Below, piece after piece: positions 22,920-34,800 of a stretch of DNA of 64,000 nt. Numbering within the stretch: position 1 is the stretch's first letter; each line of letters begins with the position of its first letter. This DNA comes from Simmondsia chinensis (lineage: Eukaryota > Streptophyta > Magnoliopsida > Caryophyllales > Simmondsiaceae), in NCBI GenBank assembly GCA_018398585.1, contig JAGTTD010000002.1, positions 36,386,186 through 36,450,185 of the forward strand. The letters are read 5' to 3'. The position numbers and the translations under genes are program-made. The notes under the pieces are model-generated. The model ran no database searches, was not told the origin of the DNA, and saw only the letters and a program-made list of their open reading frames with translations.

Positions 22920-23650
22920 GAGGGGTGTTCAAATATTAGTCTGGACCGAAAAATCGGGCTGGACTGATTTAATTTCAGTCTGGTCCTCCGTCCTCAAGTT
23001 GACCTTATTTTGGGTTTCGGTGTAGTCTAGTCCAATCACAAAAAGCCCGAGACTTGACCGAAAACCTGAATTATGTCGTTGGGTCACCTATATATTTTAT
23101 TAGATTACAAGTAGACTTATAACATTTGGGCCTCAAATTAGTTAAAAACTAGCCTATAAATACCTGTATTAAATTATCTTTTTTGTTTTATGATGAACTA
23201 TTACATTATGTATATTGCTACGACTTATATGCATAATTATTTCTAATTAATTTATGGAGAATTTCACTGCTTATTAGTGGACAATCGAGAAATGTGAATC
23301 AAATCAAAGGAGGCCAAATTATTGCGGTCGAGTTTAGTAAATATAAGTTGTTATGTACCGTTATATTTGGTGGGTGATCATTTAATATTTCTATATTTTA
23401 TAATATTTCTATTGTCTATTTTTTAATCCCTTTTAAGTTGTCCAAATTTGACGAAATGTTCTAAATTCAACTTATATTAAAAAAGAAAGAAATGATAATC
23501 AATCCAAATTGGTCTGGTTCGATCCATGAAGTAACTTGTCCGGTCTCAGACTGGACTAGATAAATTCGTTCTGGTTTTAAGTCTTCAAAAGAGGCTAGTT
23601 TTGGTCTTCGATCCGGTCCGGTTCGAGTTTGAACCGATGAACACCCCTAG
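22920..23650. mobile_element. hAT-like MITE (AGGGGTGTTCA termini)
   Basis: The left end AGGGGTGTTCAAATATT pairs with the right end, which reads AGGGGTGTTCATCGGTTCAAAC in reverse complement. Subterminal GGTCTGG/CCGGTCC-type motifs recur at both sides. No transposase frame and no convincing target duplication were seen. Confidence 0.6.
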
Positions 23651-24779
23651 ATTCAGTAAACTAAAGGATGCTTATTAGATTGAAAACTTTGCTAACCCAT
23701 AAATTCCACATGCAAAATATGCCGAAATGCAGCAACAATTTTTGACTTAAATCATCGGAAAGCACATTAGTCAACACCTAGTCACCTACCTCTTGAACTC
23801 ACACCGTACTCCATGCTCCAACCCCACTACTTATCATTTAGCACCCATCATACCACTTGCTTGTGGCCACCACCGTCCACCTTTGCTATCATTTAGTTTT
23901 GATTTTAGTTTTGAATTTTCAGCTTTTGCTCGAATATCGGTAAAATTGAAAATGAAAAACCAACAAGCAGAAAAAAAAATTGTGTTTGAAAGTCATTTAA
24001 TAAGTATTCGTAAAAAATCAAAAATTATATGATAAAATGTAATAAAAATGTAAGCAATTTGTAAATGTTTTTGATCCAATTATATACTTAAGGAACATTG
24101 TTTTTTTGTTTCCGACAATGTGGTGATACATAACGAGCACTATTGGTTTGTTGTTCTCCCCTGTTCATTCGATGAAATAGCTAGAAATATCGAATGCGTC
24201 AAAAGTTGGTATGATAATCAGCTGAGCTCATAGGGATCAATTATGCTTGTAAAATCATATCTTTCTATGATTTTTGGGTGCTTTTATTTTGTTGTTTGTC
24301 CACACCTTGTTGTCCTGAATTTCGGGTCCTTTTTATGTGGGATATCGACTTCTGTACCGCGAGTTTGACATCGTTATCTTCATTAATAAAAGTTATATAA
24401 GCTATTGAACTAGGAAAATAAAATACAAAAAAAAAAAAGCAAAAAGGAAAGCATATTAATAGAGCATCAAAGGTCACTTTCATGAGTAGAAGTTTTCAAC
24501 AAAAAAAAAAGGGACCAAAAGAAATTAGTTCCATCTGTTCATTTCATCTTCGTTAAGCTTTTGATACTTACGTTTCACGTGAAAGACCTTTTGTTTCCTT
24601 TTATTCTTATTATTAATATTCATTTTGTGCTTCGTGCTTTTTTTTCGATAATAAGTAATGCAATTGGGGAAAAAATAACCCGATCGGGACTAGAAAAGAA
24701 GGAAATGGGGCCCGGTATTGGTTGGAATTGCATTAAGATCGATAGAAAGGAGATTTGGGTCGTCTAAGCATGCAACCAA
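23651..24779. other. Spacer, no gene recognised
   Basis: This is AT-rich DNA. Short open frames at 23,793-24,032 and 24,561-24,767 show no family resemblance and no splice or codon-bias support. Confidence 0.45.
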
Positions 24780-25147
24780 TGGGGAAATTAATTAAGGTTT
24801 TTTCTTAGTCATTTATTAGAGTTTGTTGACATCTTTATTTTTTATTTATTTTGTTATTATTTTTAAAGTTTTTTGAGTCGTGTTTAAACTATACTCGTTT
24901 GGATTTTTGAATTATATTAGAATTAGTCTTTGTTTAGTAATGCCTATAAATAGGTCAGTAGATGTTTATGAAAGTTTTTTTGATTTCGATTAAATTTGAA
25001 GTATTTCTTTTGTTTCTCACTTATTTTCTAGGTGAAATTAAAATTGAACATTTATTTTCCTTGTTCTTCTCTTGCTTGAGCAATAAGAATTAAGGAAGGT
25101 GGTTAAATTATTCTCTTTTTCCTCCTGACAATTTGACGATTTGCATC
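24780..25147 (+). repeat. Probable solo LTR remnant
   Basis: The layout matches the Gypsy LTRs in this window. There is a leader-type block (CCTATAAATAGGTCAG), TTTCTCACTTATTTTCTAGG, CTTGTTCTTC, AATAAGAATTAAGGAAGG, and an end TTTGCATCA. The left edge was not found, and no target duplication could be proved. Confidence 0.4.
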
Positions 25148-25419
25148 AGTAAGTACACAAGATGCAATTCAAAAGCAGGCACGCCCGCCAAGAGCGAAGC
25201 CTAAGAATACTTTAGGAAATACTTTCTATCAAAAGATATAGTTATCACTACACTAAACTCTCATTTAGTGATTCATTGTTCTTGTACGTATTAGAAGTGC
25301 TTAATAACATTAGCTGATGTCATCATATATATATATCTCGAAAGAAGGATAATCAATTTATTTACAATTATGTATAAATCAATTTTGAATCTTTATCTTA
25401 TAGTTTAAATGTTCTAGAT

Positions 25420-25640
25420 AGTTTAGTTTTTGATATTGTATAAGAGGCTTTATTGAGCGTAAGATTGTAAGTTCGAATCCCAGTAGTCCTCTTCTTAATA
25501 TTACAATATCCTAGCGCAAGTTAATGAGATTGGTCTACGAACTCTCTGCATTCCATGCTCAATGGACAGTTGCACGAGAGGGCAAACATGTTAGAGTATT
25601 GAAATATTCCCGAGTCTTTACCAAATAGTTGCAGCTTTTC
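25420..25640 (+). repeat. Dispersed repeat with tRNA-like B box
   Basis: GTAAGTTCGAATCCC resembles a tRNA T-arm/B box. It is followed by TATTACAATAT and, further on, ATGTTAGAGTATTGAAATATTCC. The same order recurs at about 30,400-30,625. No complete tRNA cloverleaf is present. Confidence 0.4.
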
Positions 25641-26394
25641 TATAGTTGGTTGCTTTTTTTAATCATGTTGTTACTTGACATATACATGTGTTCTTATTTT
25701 CATAGTTAAATATGATTTTCTTTTTCTTTTTTTTTTATAATTAAGAGGATACAATATCGTAAAGAAACAAAATAAACCCTTAAACAATCATTTCTAAAAT
25801 ATGATTATGAATTTTTAAAAACTTAAAATTTACAAAAAAAGAATTACATAAAACATGCTCTATACGACAAAAAGTTACAAAGTAAACAAAGAGGGTCAGT
25901 AAACATACCTTATGCACGATCAAATAAACGAGTCGTAAACAGCTTACATGCACTTCGACTAATCATCGGGTTTCATACTTGGAGTTGGTTTTTCCTTTTT
26001 AAATTTTTGAAGCAACAATTTGTAAGAAGGAATTGAGTTTGATGGGGGTGGGAGAAAGAAAGAACGTGAGTAAGAGACTTTTAGCAGAAGATGTCAGTCA
26101 ATTATTCTGTACAAGTCTAACCCCCTCTAAAAAGAATACCTACTACTTGTACATTATTTATATAATATATTATATATTTAAAATATAACTAAACCATAAA
26201 AATAAAATAAAAAATAGGAAAAGCAATGGCTTTTATTTTTGTATCTAAATTACAAAAAAATATATATAATCGGACTTTTGTGACAGCAAAATTGGTCACA
26301 AAGATTATTACAAAAGCATCACAAATTATATAAAATATATAAATTTAAATTATTTTATTTCATATAATTTATTTTGCATAAATTTTTATAATAT

Positions 26395-27190
26395 TATTTT
26401 TTGAAAACTTTCACCATTTATGTTTTCGTCTAAAAAGTAATGCATAATTTTCTTGTATATAATATTGGTTCAACAAAAATTTGGCGAGTACCTGAATGCT
26501 GAAATGACCTTTATATATTATCGTTGTTATAATATAGTGAATAGAAATTAACATACATTTTCAGTGTCCTAAAAGCTCCCGCCTAGGCAGGGTCTGAGGG
26601 GGTGGATGTACACAGCCTTCTGTCATGATTGTAATAAGTAGGATAAGTAGTACAAAGACATTAGTATAAGTACTTGATACCTCACATATAATCAATTCAT
26701 TCAAGGAAATACAATACTCAATTCCCATTACTTCCCTCTATTCTCTCTACTTCGCCCTCTATTCTCTCTAATTCTCATATTTTCTCATCTCCTTCTCAAT
26801 TCTTCCTCTTCCCAAACTCTAATTCTCTTAGTCATGATCCAAGTTTCATCTCGGGTCATGACACCTTCACCCACCTACGCAGGGTCTGAGGGTACTCGAA
26901 AACAGTCTCTCTTCAATGTAACACTTTGAAGAGAGAAGGCTGCGTACATCCGTCCCTCTAGACCCTGTATGTATTGGCGGGAGGCATTGGGGCACTGAGA
27001 AAAGTATGTTACTTTCTATTTACTATATTTAATATAGTGAATAATAACGATAATATATACATGTCATTTCATTATTTAGGTATTCATAAATTTTTGTTGA
27101 ACTAATATTATATACATGAAAATTATGCATTACTTTTTAGATGAAAACATAAATGGTGAAAGTTTTTAAAAATAACATTATACACTGTAG
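26395..27190. repeat. Long imperfect palindrome (foldback) with LINE/SINE tails at its centre
   Basis: The left arm (26,404-26,575) reappears reverse-complemented at about 27,000-27,178. Shared blocks include ACTTTCACCATTTATGTTTT, AAAAAGTAATGCATAATTTTC and TTCAACAAAAATTT. Inside both arms lie pieces of the LINE/SINE tail in opposite directions (26,574-26,615 minus; 26,893-26,995 plus). A solo LTR sits between them. Confidence 0.75.
26621..26863. repeat. Solo LTR, 243 bp, TSD CCTTC
   Basis: It starts TGTCATGA and ends TCATGACA, an 8-bp perfect terminal inverted repeat. It is flanked by CCTTC at 26,616-26,620 and 26,864-26,868. The body is pyrimidine-rich (CTCTATTCTCTCTA). These are the signs of a solo LTR left by LTR-LTR recombination. 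The family is not identified. Confidence 0.85.
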
Positions 27191-27330
27191 GGCAACATAC
27201 TTTACAAAAATAACCAAGAAGAAAAATATTGTTTAGAAAAGGACCAGGAAACGTATCAACTATTTATAAATGACCAGGACAATTACCCAAAAAATAACAT
27301 GACAACAAAAAAGAATATGTGGTAGATGAA

Positions 27331-28417
27331 GGCTCCGTTTGTTTCATAAGAAAACCACATTTTAAAAAGTGGTTTTCCTCTTTTTCTTTATTTGGCGCAT
27401 CATTAGCTCACAGAAAAAGTTTTCTGGCAGAAAACCTTTTCCCTTAAATGAGGAAAAATGACTTTCCTTTGAAAATGGGGAAAGTTGTGATTCTAAGTGG
27501 CTCAAAAATCTTCACTATTATCATCATACAAATCGAGATCAAATCAAAATAAACCAGACTGTACTGTAAACATTTAATGTCAACATCGGATAAGAATTAG
27601 ACTGAATAATTAAAAGCAGCTTCGATATTACTTTGTTATTGTTGAAATAGAACAACTTTAATCAAGTTAAATTGTTACATAATATTATAGAAGAAAATTA
27701 TTTAGGTAATATTTTAGCATTTATTACATAAGTACTATGATATTTTAGTAATATACAATAATGTACCCTGAATTTTAAAATTTTTCTCATAAATCAGGTA
27801 TCTTTTGCTAAAATTTAGTATATTTTAAATGAAAACAGTAATCTATATGTATTCTATATCATAATGCAATAATTTTTCTTGTTCGAAAATGCTAACATGA
27901 CACATTTTTTGATAATATATAAGTAATTTTTGTTAGAATATGGACAATATTTTGATAATATGATATTTATACCACATCAGTTTTTTGACAAAAATTAGCC
28001 AAATTTTAATAAAAATTTACCAGATTTTAACACAGTATATACACAAGTGATAAAATTCTTATCTTATGACACCTTATTGTATATAATAAAATGACAGAGT
28101 ATTTACATGATAAATGCTCAAATTTTAGAATACCTAAAAAATAATTATCTTAATTTATACTGCTTTGATAGTTAACTTTTTATTTTGTTACTTCATATAT
28201 GTTATATTATTACTTATGTTGTCCTATAAAAAGATAGAAAATGATTGGTGAAAAATATTTTTTTAAAACATACACGAAGACATTACAATGGGGAACTAAG
28301 TTTTCCTTTGAAACAAATAACGGAAAACCCCAATTGGAATTTATATTTCCTTAGAAAATTTTTTCCAAAGAAAAATAAATTCTTAGATTCTAGTTTTCTG
28401 TCAAAACAAACCGAGCC
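27331..28417. mobile_element. TIR element A (GGCTCCGTTTGTTTC family), TSD GAA
   Basis: This is a 1,087-bp element. The left end is GGCTCCGTTTGTTTCATAAG. The right end reads GGCTCGGTTTGTTTTGACAG in reverse complement. GAA flanks both sides (27,328-27,330 and 28,418-28,420). Related copies lie at 40,510-41,649 and 44,136-44,525. The interior has no transposase frame, so it is non-autonomous. Three-base duplications suit Harbinger or CACTA groups; the superfamily is open. Confidence 0.8.
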
Positions 28418-29388
28418 GAAGTGACAATAAAAAAGATGATACATACGATATTATGATGAAGTTAATACACTTTCTTAAAAAAATTTAAAAAATTATAAAA
28501 ATTTTAAATTATTTATGCAAAATAATTTTATTATAATAATTTTTAAAATACAAATTAACTTTGTTTCCGTTAAAAAAAAATTAAGGGGCGTACTCTGTTT
28601 GTAATGGAGTACGCCCATTAAAATTTTTTTTTTTTGGGTCATATGTTGTTTGTAACAGTAGAACCGTGCTATTTTGGTAAAAAAACTTTTAAACTGTACT
28701 ACTTGGGTAAAAAACTCAAAAGTCTTACCCCCTCTAAAAAGAATACCTACTACTTCTACATTATTTATATAATATATTATACATTTAAAATATAACTAAA
28801 TTATTAAAAAAATTGATAGTTTTTGTATTGCTCTATTTAAATATTTTAAAAACTTTAGTTTCACTTCATTTTAAAAAAATTATTTATATAATTAATTTAA
28901 AATGAAATATATTATTTTATAAAAATATGTCTACTTTTTGCTTGAGAATTATTATATGTAATTATTGTGAGCAATACACAATTTTTAAGATATTTTTTAT
29001 TTTGAATTACAAACCATGTTTGTGACCTATTTGTGTCCGCGTTTGTAATGGTTTTTGTGAGTAGCTTTGCCATCACAATTACATCGCAATAGCAATCACA
29101 AAGCCCGATGTTTTGTTACCAGGATGTTAATGCGAGAAATCGGAATTCACCAGAAGTGGATATTTGTCCTCTTGTTCGTTTTTGCCTAGCCCCTAAGGAA
29201 GTTCTATTTTCTATCTAGATAACCAAAATTTTTTAACTACTTCCTCACATATACAAATTTTCATAGGAATTCAATTCATGTTGTGACCAAACAAGGTCTT
29301 ATTGTTGTGACAATGACATTTTCAAAACAATATAACATAGTTATTTTCATAAGTTAATAAATTTATACCGTACAAACTTAAATTCATA
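28418..29388. other. AT-rich spacer with MITE fragment
   Basis: About 85 bp at 28,722-28,806 repeat 26,115-26,200 in the same orientation. The part 29,140-29,300 resembles the right half of the MITE at 9,380-9,713 (GGAATTCAATTCATG, then TGACCAAACAAGG). No gene was seen. Confidence 0.5.
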
Positions 29389-29413
29389 ATTATATATATA
29401 TATATATATATAA
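29389..29413. repeat. (TA)n microsatellite
   Basis: This is an uninterrupted run of TA dinucleotides. Confidence 0.9.
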
Positions 29414-29870
29414 TATTATTGCATTGGTTACCCCATAAGAGCTTGGCATGGTTCTACATATATATGTAGGCTAAGGCAATGGCGAGGGGTAGGGTTTTAT
29501 TAATTAAAAACATTATACATATTTATTTAAATCTTTAGTCTATGCATTAAATTAACTAGTATTTTAGATTATTTAACTATAAATAATATTAATAAAATTA
29601 CTGTTTATATATATATGTGTGATATGAATCCTATTTTTCTATAGTTAATTTAAAAAATTAATGTTGATCTAAAAAACGTTTGAATTATGTCGTTTTAGTT
29701 GTTGCTATTTATTAAATATTCCTATAAGTATTAAGATGAAAATACACATACCATTATTCAATATTTGTGTATTTCCTAATACTACAATGCATAGTATTTA
29801 ATTTATATGTTTAATATATACTTGTCAATAGATAAATAACTAATGTGTGAAGTACTTCGGGGTTTCTTCG
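29414..29870. other. Spacer, no gene recognised
   Basis: This is AT-rich DNA without recognisable features. Confidence 0.45.
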
Positions 29871-29894
29871 GTGTCCAATTCATCATTTTTCGGC

Positions 29895-30021
29895 ATGTTG
29901 CTTCAGAGGGCCTATGTTCATTGGCTGTTTGCAAATGGTGAAGCTATTGATCGTGCCATTGAAGATGCATGGTTCATATTCATGCTTAGATTTCTCGGGT
30001 GTTCAACTTCACGAAGTTAGT
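29895..30021 (+). pseudogene. Possible isolated exon fragment, unknown protein
   Basis: One frame gives an unusually protein-like 41-residue stretch, MLLQRAYVHWLFANGEAIDR then AIEDAWF, ending at a stop near 30,022. It sits next to a possible splice-like CGAAG/TTAGTT boundary. I do not recognise the family and found no neighbouring exon. It may be a gene relic carried by a transposon, or chance. Confidence 0.25.
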
Positions 30022-30399
30022 TTGTTTATACTTTTGTGTAAATGTTCAAATGTTTCTTTTTGTTTAAATCTGTGTAGAATTAGCGGACTTTATCTAACTG
30101 TAGTGGTTTCCCGAGAGAGCTCTGTAATTAATGCAACCTTCAATTGCGGATTCATGGAATTGACTATTATCATGTGGGTAAAATTGTCGTCCACCTATCT
30201 TTTCAAACAGCTCGATCGACAAAAAATGACTCGCCTTGGCTTGTAAGTCTCACTTTATAACAATTTTGAGCATCAACTAATTATCAAAACCTATTATTTC
30301 CTTATAGCTCAATAAATATATCACGTTAAAATAAAGAATCATTTTTGAGCATTCATCCATTAGTTTAAACTTTTAAAATGAACACAGTTGGTTTTTTTT

Positions 30400-30625
30400 T
30401 TTTTTTTAACATGATATTTAAGCTTTTACTGATCAATAGGTCGTAAGTTTGAATCTTAAATACGTACTCCACTCCTAATATTAATGTAATACAAGCACCA
30501 GGTACGAGGTGGATTGTACATTATTCACGTTTCAAGACCAACGATCATTTGCATACACGATGTGTTAGAGTATAAAGATATTCCTGACTGACCACCTCTT
30601 AGCTTAATCGTTTGGGGTAATTAGT
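30400..30625 (+). repeat. Dispersed repeat with tRNA-like B box (second copy)
   Basis: GGTCGTAAGTTTGAATCTTAA, AATATTAATGTAATACAAG and TGTTAGAGTATAAAGATATTCC follow the same order as 25,420-25,640. It is preceded by a poly(T) run. Its nature is not settled; it could be a tRNA-derived SINE or part of an LTR. Confidence 0.4.
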
Positions 30626-30744
30626 ATTTGTCAAATGTATTGAGATTTGTGTGGATGGTGAGCCGTAGGAATGACCTATATAGGTCCAGTCCTTGCAGGA
30701 CAGGCCGCACTCCCAGTTCATTTAGGCTTGTTATTTTTACATAC

Positions 30745-30995
30745 AAAAGGGTTCGTTTACCGGGCACTAATGCACGGGATCCCATTAAAACTCTGAAGTT
30801 AAGCGTGCTTGGACGAGAGTAGCACCAGGATGGGTGACTTACTGGGAAATCCTCGTGTTGCCAACCCTATAAGATTGGGGATCCTCGATAGCAGCCTCTC
30901 CGCAGGGTTACACCCTGAAGGGGTAAGGCTGCATACATCTACCCTCCAGACCCCGCTTAAGTGGGAGCCCTTGAGGCACTGGGTCTGTTGTGTTA
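30745..30995 (+). mobile_element. 5S-rRNA-headed SINE (copy 2)
   Basis: This copy has the most complete head. GGCACTAATGCACGGGATCCC, GAAGTTAAGCGTGCTTGG and AGGATGGGTGAC are 5S rRNA sequence, ending CCTCGTGTTGCC near 30,862. The tail follows: TTGGGGATCCTCGATAGCAGCC, GGTAAGGCTGCATACATC, GGGAGCCCTTGAGGCACTGGG, TCTGTTGTGTT. It is about 250 nt. The A box and C box of the 5S promoter are kept. A target duplication was not clear. Confidence 0.85.
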
Positions 30996-31045
30996 GAAAA
31001 ATGATACAAGCTAAATCCAAATTAGTAGAAAAATTGCACCATAAT

Positions 31046-31750
31046 TGTTAAATACCCAAATCCCACATTGATAATTTAGAGAGGGGTAGTTGGATTTATA
31101 AGGGATTATGTTTTTTATTCATTTGAATTAAGCCTTGGGTGAAGGAATGGAGGGAACCACACGAGCGCGCGCCGCCTGCCCGCCGTGCTCAGGCGTGGGT
31201 GTTGTTTTTTACACCAGGTATATTTATTTTACAAAAAATTACGATAAACAATGTTACCGTCACTATCATTAATACGATTTCATTCACTGCAAATTCAAAG
31301 CTGTGCGTTACTAGCTGTTGCACCATTACATTAATCAACCCATGCGTTTATAGTCGTTGCTCATGTTGTATTAACCACCAGATCTGATCTTGCAATTAGT
31401 ATATATATATGCTTACAGCCGGCCTTCCAGTGCACCAGATAACACATCTTCATCTTCCTCTTCGTTTTCTCTCTCTCTCTCGATCTGTCAAAATTGTTGG
31501 GCAAAGTTCTAGGGAGCTCCTACCCGGCGATTAACGAGTGCACGTTAACAGTCGGACCGTGTAAATCCTAGAGGGTGGTCGCCGGTAACTCTGTTTGCAC
31601 CGTAGCAGCAACAAAATCGTCTTTTAGGACAGTGGTACTTCCCACGGCACAGTATCTTCGGTATTTTCTAATCCAATTTCCCTCTTCTGGTATTATTTGA
31701 GTGCCGTGTTCAGTATTAGACTGCGCTTATTTTGACACAACGTAACTGCT
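31046..31750 (+). repeat. Probable LTR-type remnant
   Basis: The left end TGTTAAATACCCAAATCCCAC, then AGTTGGATTTATAAGGG, resembles the start of many plant Copia LTRs. It leads into a GC-richer leader (31,150-31,720) with CTCTCTCTCTCGATC. Neither a matching second LTR nor a target duplication was found. Confidence 0.35.
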
Positions 31751-32304
31751 ATATTTCACTGCATTACACCAAGACTAACGCTGTTTTATTTAAAATATTT
31801 TTACTGTTTTATTTTACAGTAAGAGTTCGTTTTTTTCTGCAATTGTCGGTTATTTTTCTGAATTTCCAGCAGCAATATTTGGTTACTTTTACTGTAATTT
31901 TTCGTTATTTTTTGGTAATATACAGCAGTATTTTACGTATTATTATACGCATTATTGTCGTTGTGTACGCTATATTTCCAACATGTTGTTGTTTCATGTT
32001 TACATACAAAGTTTCAGATTTTTCCCAAAAAAAAAAAAAAAAAAAAAAAAATTACCTACAAAGTTAATAGAAAATTACACCTTTTTAATGAACTTATTTC
32101 TATATAAAGTTGCATGAAATCATATTTTATCTTTATATTAATGGTAAGGCCATTACATGGGGAAGGAAGAAGATGTCTCAAACCTGGGACCGAAGGATGG
32201 CACAAGGGTATTTGTGTTATCTGAAATCATATGTGTGACTTCAAATATACAACTGAAAAGATGCAACTTAAGTATATATAAACTATCCTACCCTTCCTTC
32301 TTTT
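31751..32304. other. Spacer with poly(A) run
   Basis: This is AT-rich DNA with a long A run at about 32,026-32,050. The open frame at 31,732-32,067 is low-complexity and is not accepted as a gene. Confidence 0.45.
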
Positions 32305-32314
32305 CTTTTTAAGG

Positions 32315-32452
32315 TTTGGAGCCTTTGGAAACAGTCCATCTATAGGGTAGCTACCCTGTAGGTGTAAGGCTGTGTACATATCACCTTCTTTAGATCTTGT
32401 CTTGGCGAGAGTCTTTGAAGGAGCTGAATTGTTGTTGTTGTTGTTGTTGTAA
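32315..32452 (+). mobile_element. 5'-truncated LINE/SINE tail, TSD CTTTTTAAGG
   Basis: TTTGGAGCCTTTGGAAACAG, GTGTAAGGCTGTGTACATATC and TTGTTGTTG repeats show a decayed copy of the common tail. CTTTTTAAGG at 32,305-32,314 is repeated at 32,453-32,462. The 5S head is missing. Confidence 0.75.
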
Positions 32453-32859
32453 CTTTTTAAGGCTTAAAATTCTCCTTAAGATAATGAAATAAGACTTATT
32501 TTGAAAACATTTATGATCATATCTTTGACCTCAATTGGGCATAGAAAACCTCAAAAAAAAAAAAAAAAAAAAAATCTAAACCCCTTTAGCGGAGGAATTA
32601 GTGGACCTTAACTCTATCAAGACCCCTTTATGGTTTTGGTATAGAACAAAGGAGCAATTTTGAAAATAAAAATCTAGAGTTAAATAGAACAAAAAGGTCG
32701 ACAATAATAACAAAATTTTCAAAGATATGGCAAACTATAAGTTCAGATCTAATGCTACTGCCCACTTAGTTCATAGATTTAGACCCACCTCTAATTTTTC
32801 TAATTTACCGCAAGATTATCTAGCGTTTTAAAATATCTATTCTCGTAGCAACTTCCCTT

Positions 32860-34800
32860 ATACTTTCTTTGTGGAGATCGACTTCGAACATCTATGTGTT
32901 GAAGATATGCAATGAGTGGGTGGAAGCTAGTATCTCCCTAGAAGAAATAAAGAAAGTTGGAACTAATGGTTCCAAGGATATAGGTTTCGTTGGTTTTAAT
33001 TTCAAGTTCATCAACACTTTCAAACTCAAGGGTTGGTCGTCAAATCCTTGAACCATTGGCGCAAGTTTAGTCCACTAGAGAGGGGTGAATGCAAAATCTA
33101 TTGTAGAAGTGGTTCCCTTTTTTGATACCATATCTAACACTTGGTTTATATTTGCTATGGGATAAAAATGGAAAGCTTTATATTGGTATTGGAACCCTTA
33201 ACTAAGCTATAAACTCTCTAATTTACAGACTAAATTCTTAACCGCCACTCCCCTATTTCAGACAGGCGCCTCACCATGACTTGTGCCTTGAACCTTCATG
33301 ATTTGTTGGAACTCCTTCAATAAAGAGCACGTGTTGAAGTCAAAAATCTTCTTTCTCACATCTTCCAACTTCTCCATAACTTTCCTTGAGGCTCATGCTA
33401 CTTTGGGCATCTGCTGCCTCCAGTTGGGGTTAGTCTTTTATGCAGCATCCTAGATAACCACCTTGATCTCAACCCTCTAATCTTCAACCACACCCCTAGT
33501 AACAATCTCAAGCACTCACTTACCTCGAATTGAGGCTTTGTCTTCATACCTTGGGCCCCTTAAGTCACCGTTGCTCAAGAAATTCAAGAAAGCCTCTAGA
33601 TACTCAGGTCATGCCTTCGGCTCCTTGAGCAAAAGAGTTTGGATTGAGATCCATGGATTTTCAGTTTACTGCTGGTCAAAAGAGTGCTTCACAGGTATTG
33701 CTAACGTCTAGGGAAAATTTATTCAAATAGATGCTAGGACTTCTGCGATGAGATGTGTTGACATTGCAAGGGTTCTTAGTGACACATGTTTCCCATGCAT
33801 AAATAATCCAACAATTAGTACAAGTGCACTTCAATGGGGGTTCTCGCTTGGTATTCGTTAAGGAAGATAACTCTGAAATGATCCCAAACTGCTCTCCAGA
33901 AGTAATTGCCCTTGTTGCCTCTTCTAGACTTTCCAAGGAGTAGGCTACATCCTCTCAGCATGATTCAGACATCAAAGTTGGCATCACTCCAAGATCGCTT
34001 CCTTCAGATGGTCTGCTGCCCTTACATGTGAACTCGATGGGTGGTGTGAGAGATTGCGAGGACTCGATGATGCTCCATCCGAGGTTGCTTATTGAAAACA
34101 TGAGGCCTAGCCAGCTTGGTGTGGATTAATTTATTCTTCACGTTAATGGTGAGGTTATAGGTACATGGGCCCCGAATTACTTTTGCCCATGTCCAATCTT
34201 TCCAAGTCACCCTCCCCAATCAGGCCCAAGATCATCAGCCCGGGCTGTTCATCTTCCTCTTGCCTGGTATGGGGAAGCCCTAAATAAATCATCTGGGCCT
34301 TTGGACTCTACCAAAAATCCGAGCCTGGGATGCTTTTGTAAGTGATAGTGACTCTGGGTCCTTGGGGCTCAAACACCCAACAGGTTTCGAGCCCTTCGTC
34401 CCTGTTGATGAAATATCTTCAAGAATTGTCCAATTGCCGAGCATGGGGAGTCTAGTAAGGCAGGGGAGAAAAGGAGGAAGGTGATGGCTGAATGTGGGGC
34501 CAGTAACTTTCTGTCATCAAAAGAGAGTCAAAAAGCTTGAAAGCACATATTTAAAGAACAAGCAAAGCAGGACGTGCATGAATTTCTGAATGATATGTCA
34601 CCCGAAAGTAGCGTGAGGAGATCGGCCAAGTCTACTCGTAAACAAGAAAAAAAGAAGCAGGCAAAGAAGGGTAAAAGTGTTGTAAATGCTGATAAGCTTC
34701 TTGGTGCAAGACGTGTGTGAGAGACTGGGAAAAAGCTTGGCTTGAGCTTTAATGGTGATGAATCGGTTGTGATTGAGTGTGTTTCCATGACAAATTAGGG
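32860..34800 (+). pseudogene. L1-type LINE ORF1 relic
   Basis: Several plus-strand pieces recall plant L1 ORF1 proteins. RVWIEIHGFSVYCWSKECF then GKFIQIDARTSAM and DIARVLSDT (about 33,630-33,790) match the region after the DUF4283 domain, where 'gene' copies usually read R-V-x-W-x-E-x-x-G-x-P-x-x-x-W. GKKLGLSFNGDESVVIE (about 34,730-34,780) matches the ORF1 end. A Trp codon is TAG at about 33,709. The relic is too broken to give exact ends, and no RT part follows. Confidence 0.5.

Larger units (their letters stand above)
26256..29122. mobile_element. Possible CACTA-like non-autonomous element, heavily invaded
   Basis: The left side reads CGGACTTTTGTGACAGC, then TTGGTCACAAAG. The right side, reverse-complemented, reads CGGGCTTTGTGATTGC, then TGTGATGGCAAAGC. 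Subterminal GTCACAAA repeats on both sides resemble plant CACTA-type elements. The inside contains the foldback at 26,395-27,190 and the TIR element at 27,331-28,417. No CACTA terminus or target duplication is preserved, so this is tentative. Confidence 0.3.

Noticed and set aside
25440..25500. tRNA gene
   Set aside because: Only a B-box-like GTTCGAATCCC is present. No acceptor stem, D arm or anticodon arm can be folded around it.
30745..30862. 5S rRNA gene
   Set aside because: The 5S-like sequence is joined to the LINE-type tail and shared by dispersed copies with target duplications. It is a SINE head, not a 5S gene array.
31732..32067. 111-codon open frame ending in polylysine
   Set aside because: It is low-complexity T-rich sequence running into a poly(A) tract, with no recognisable domain.
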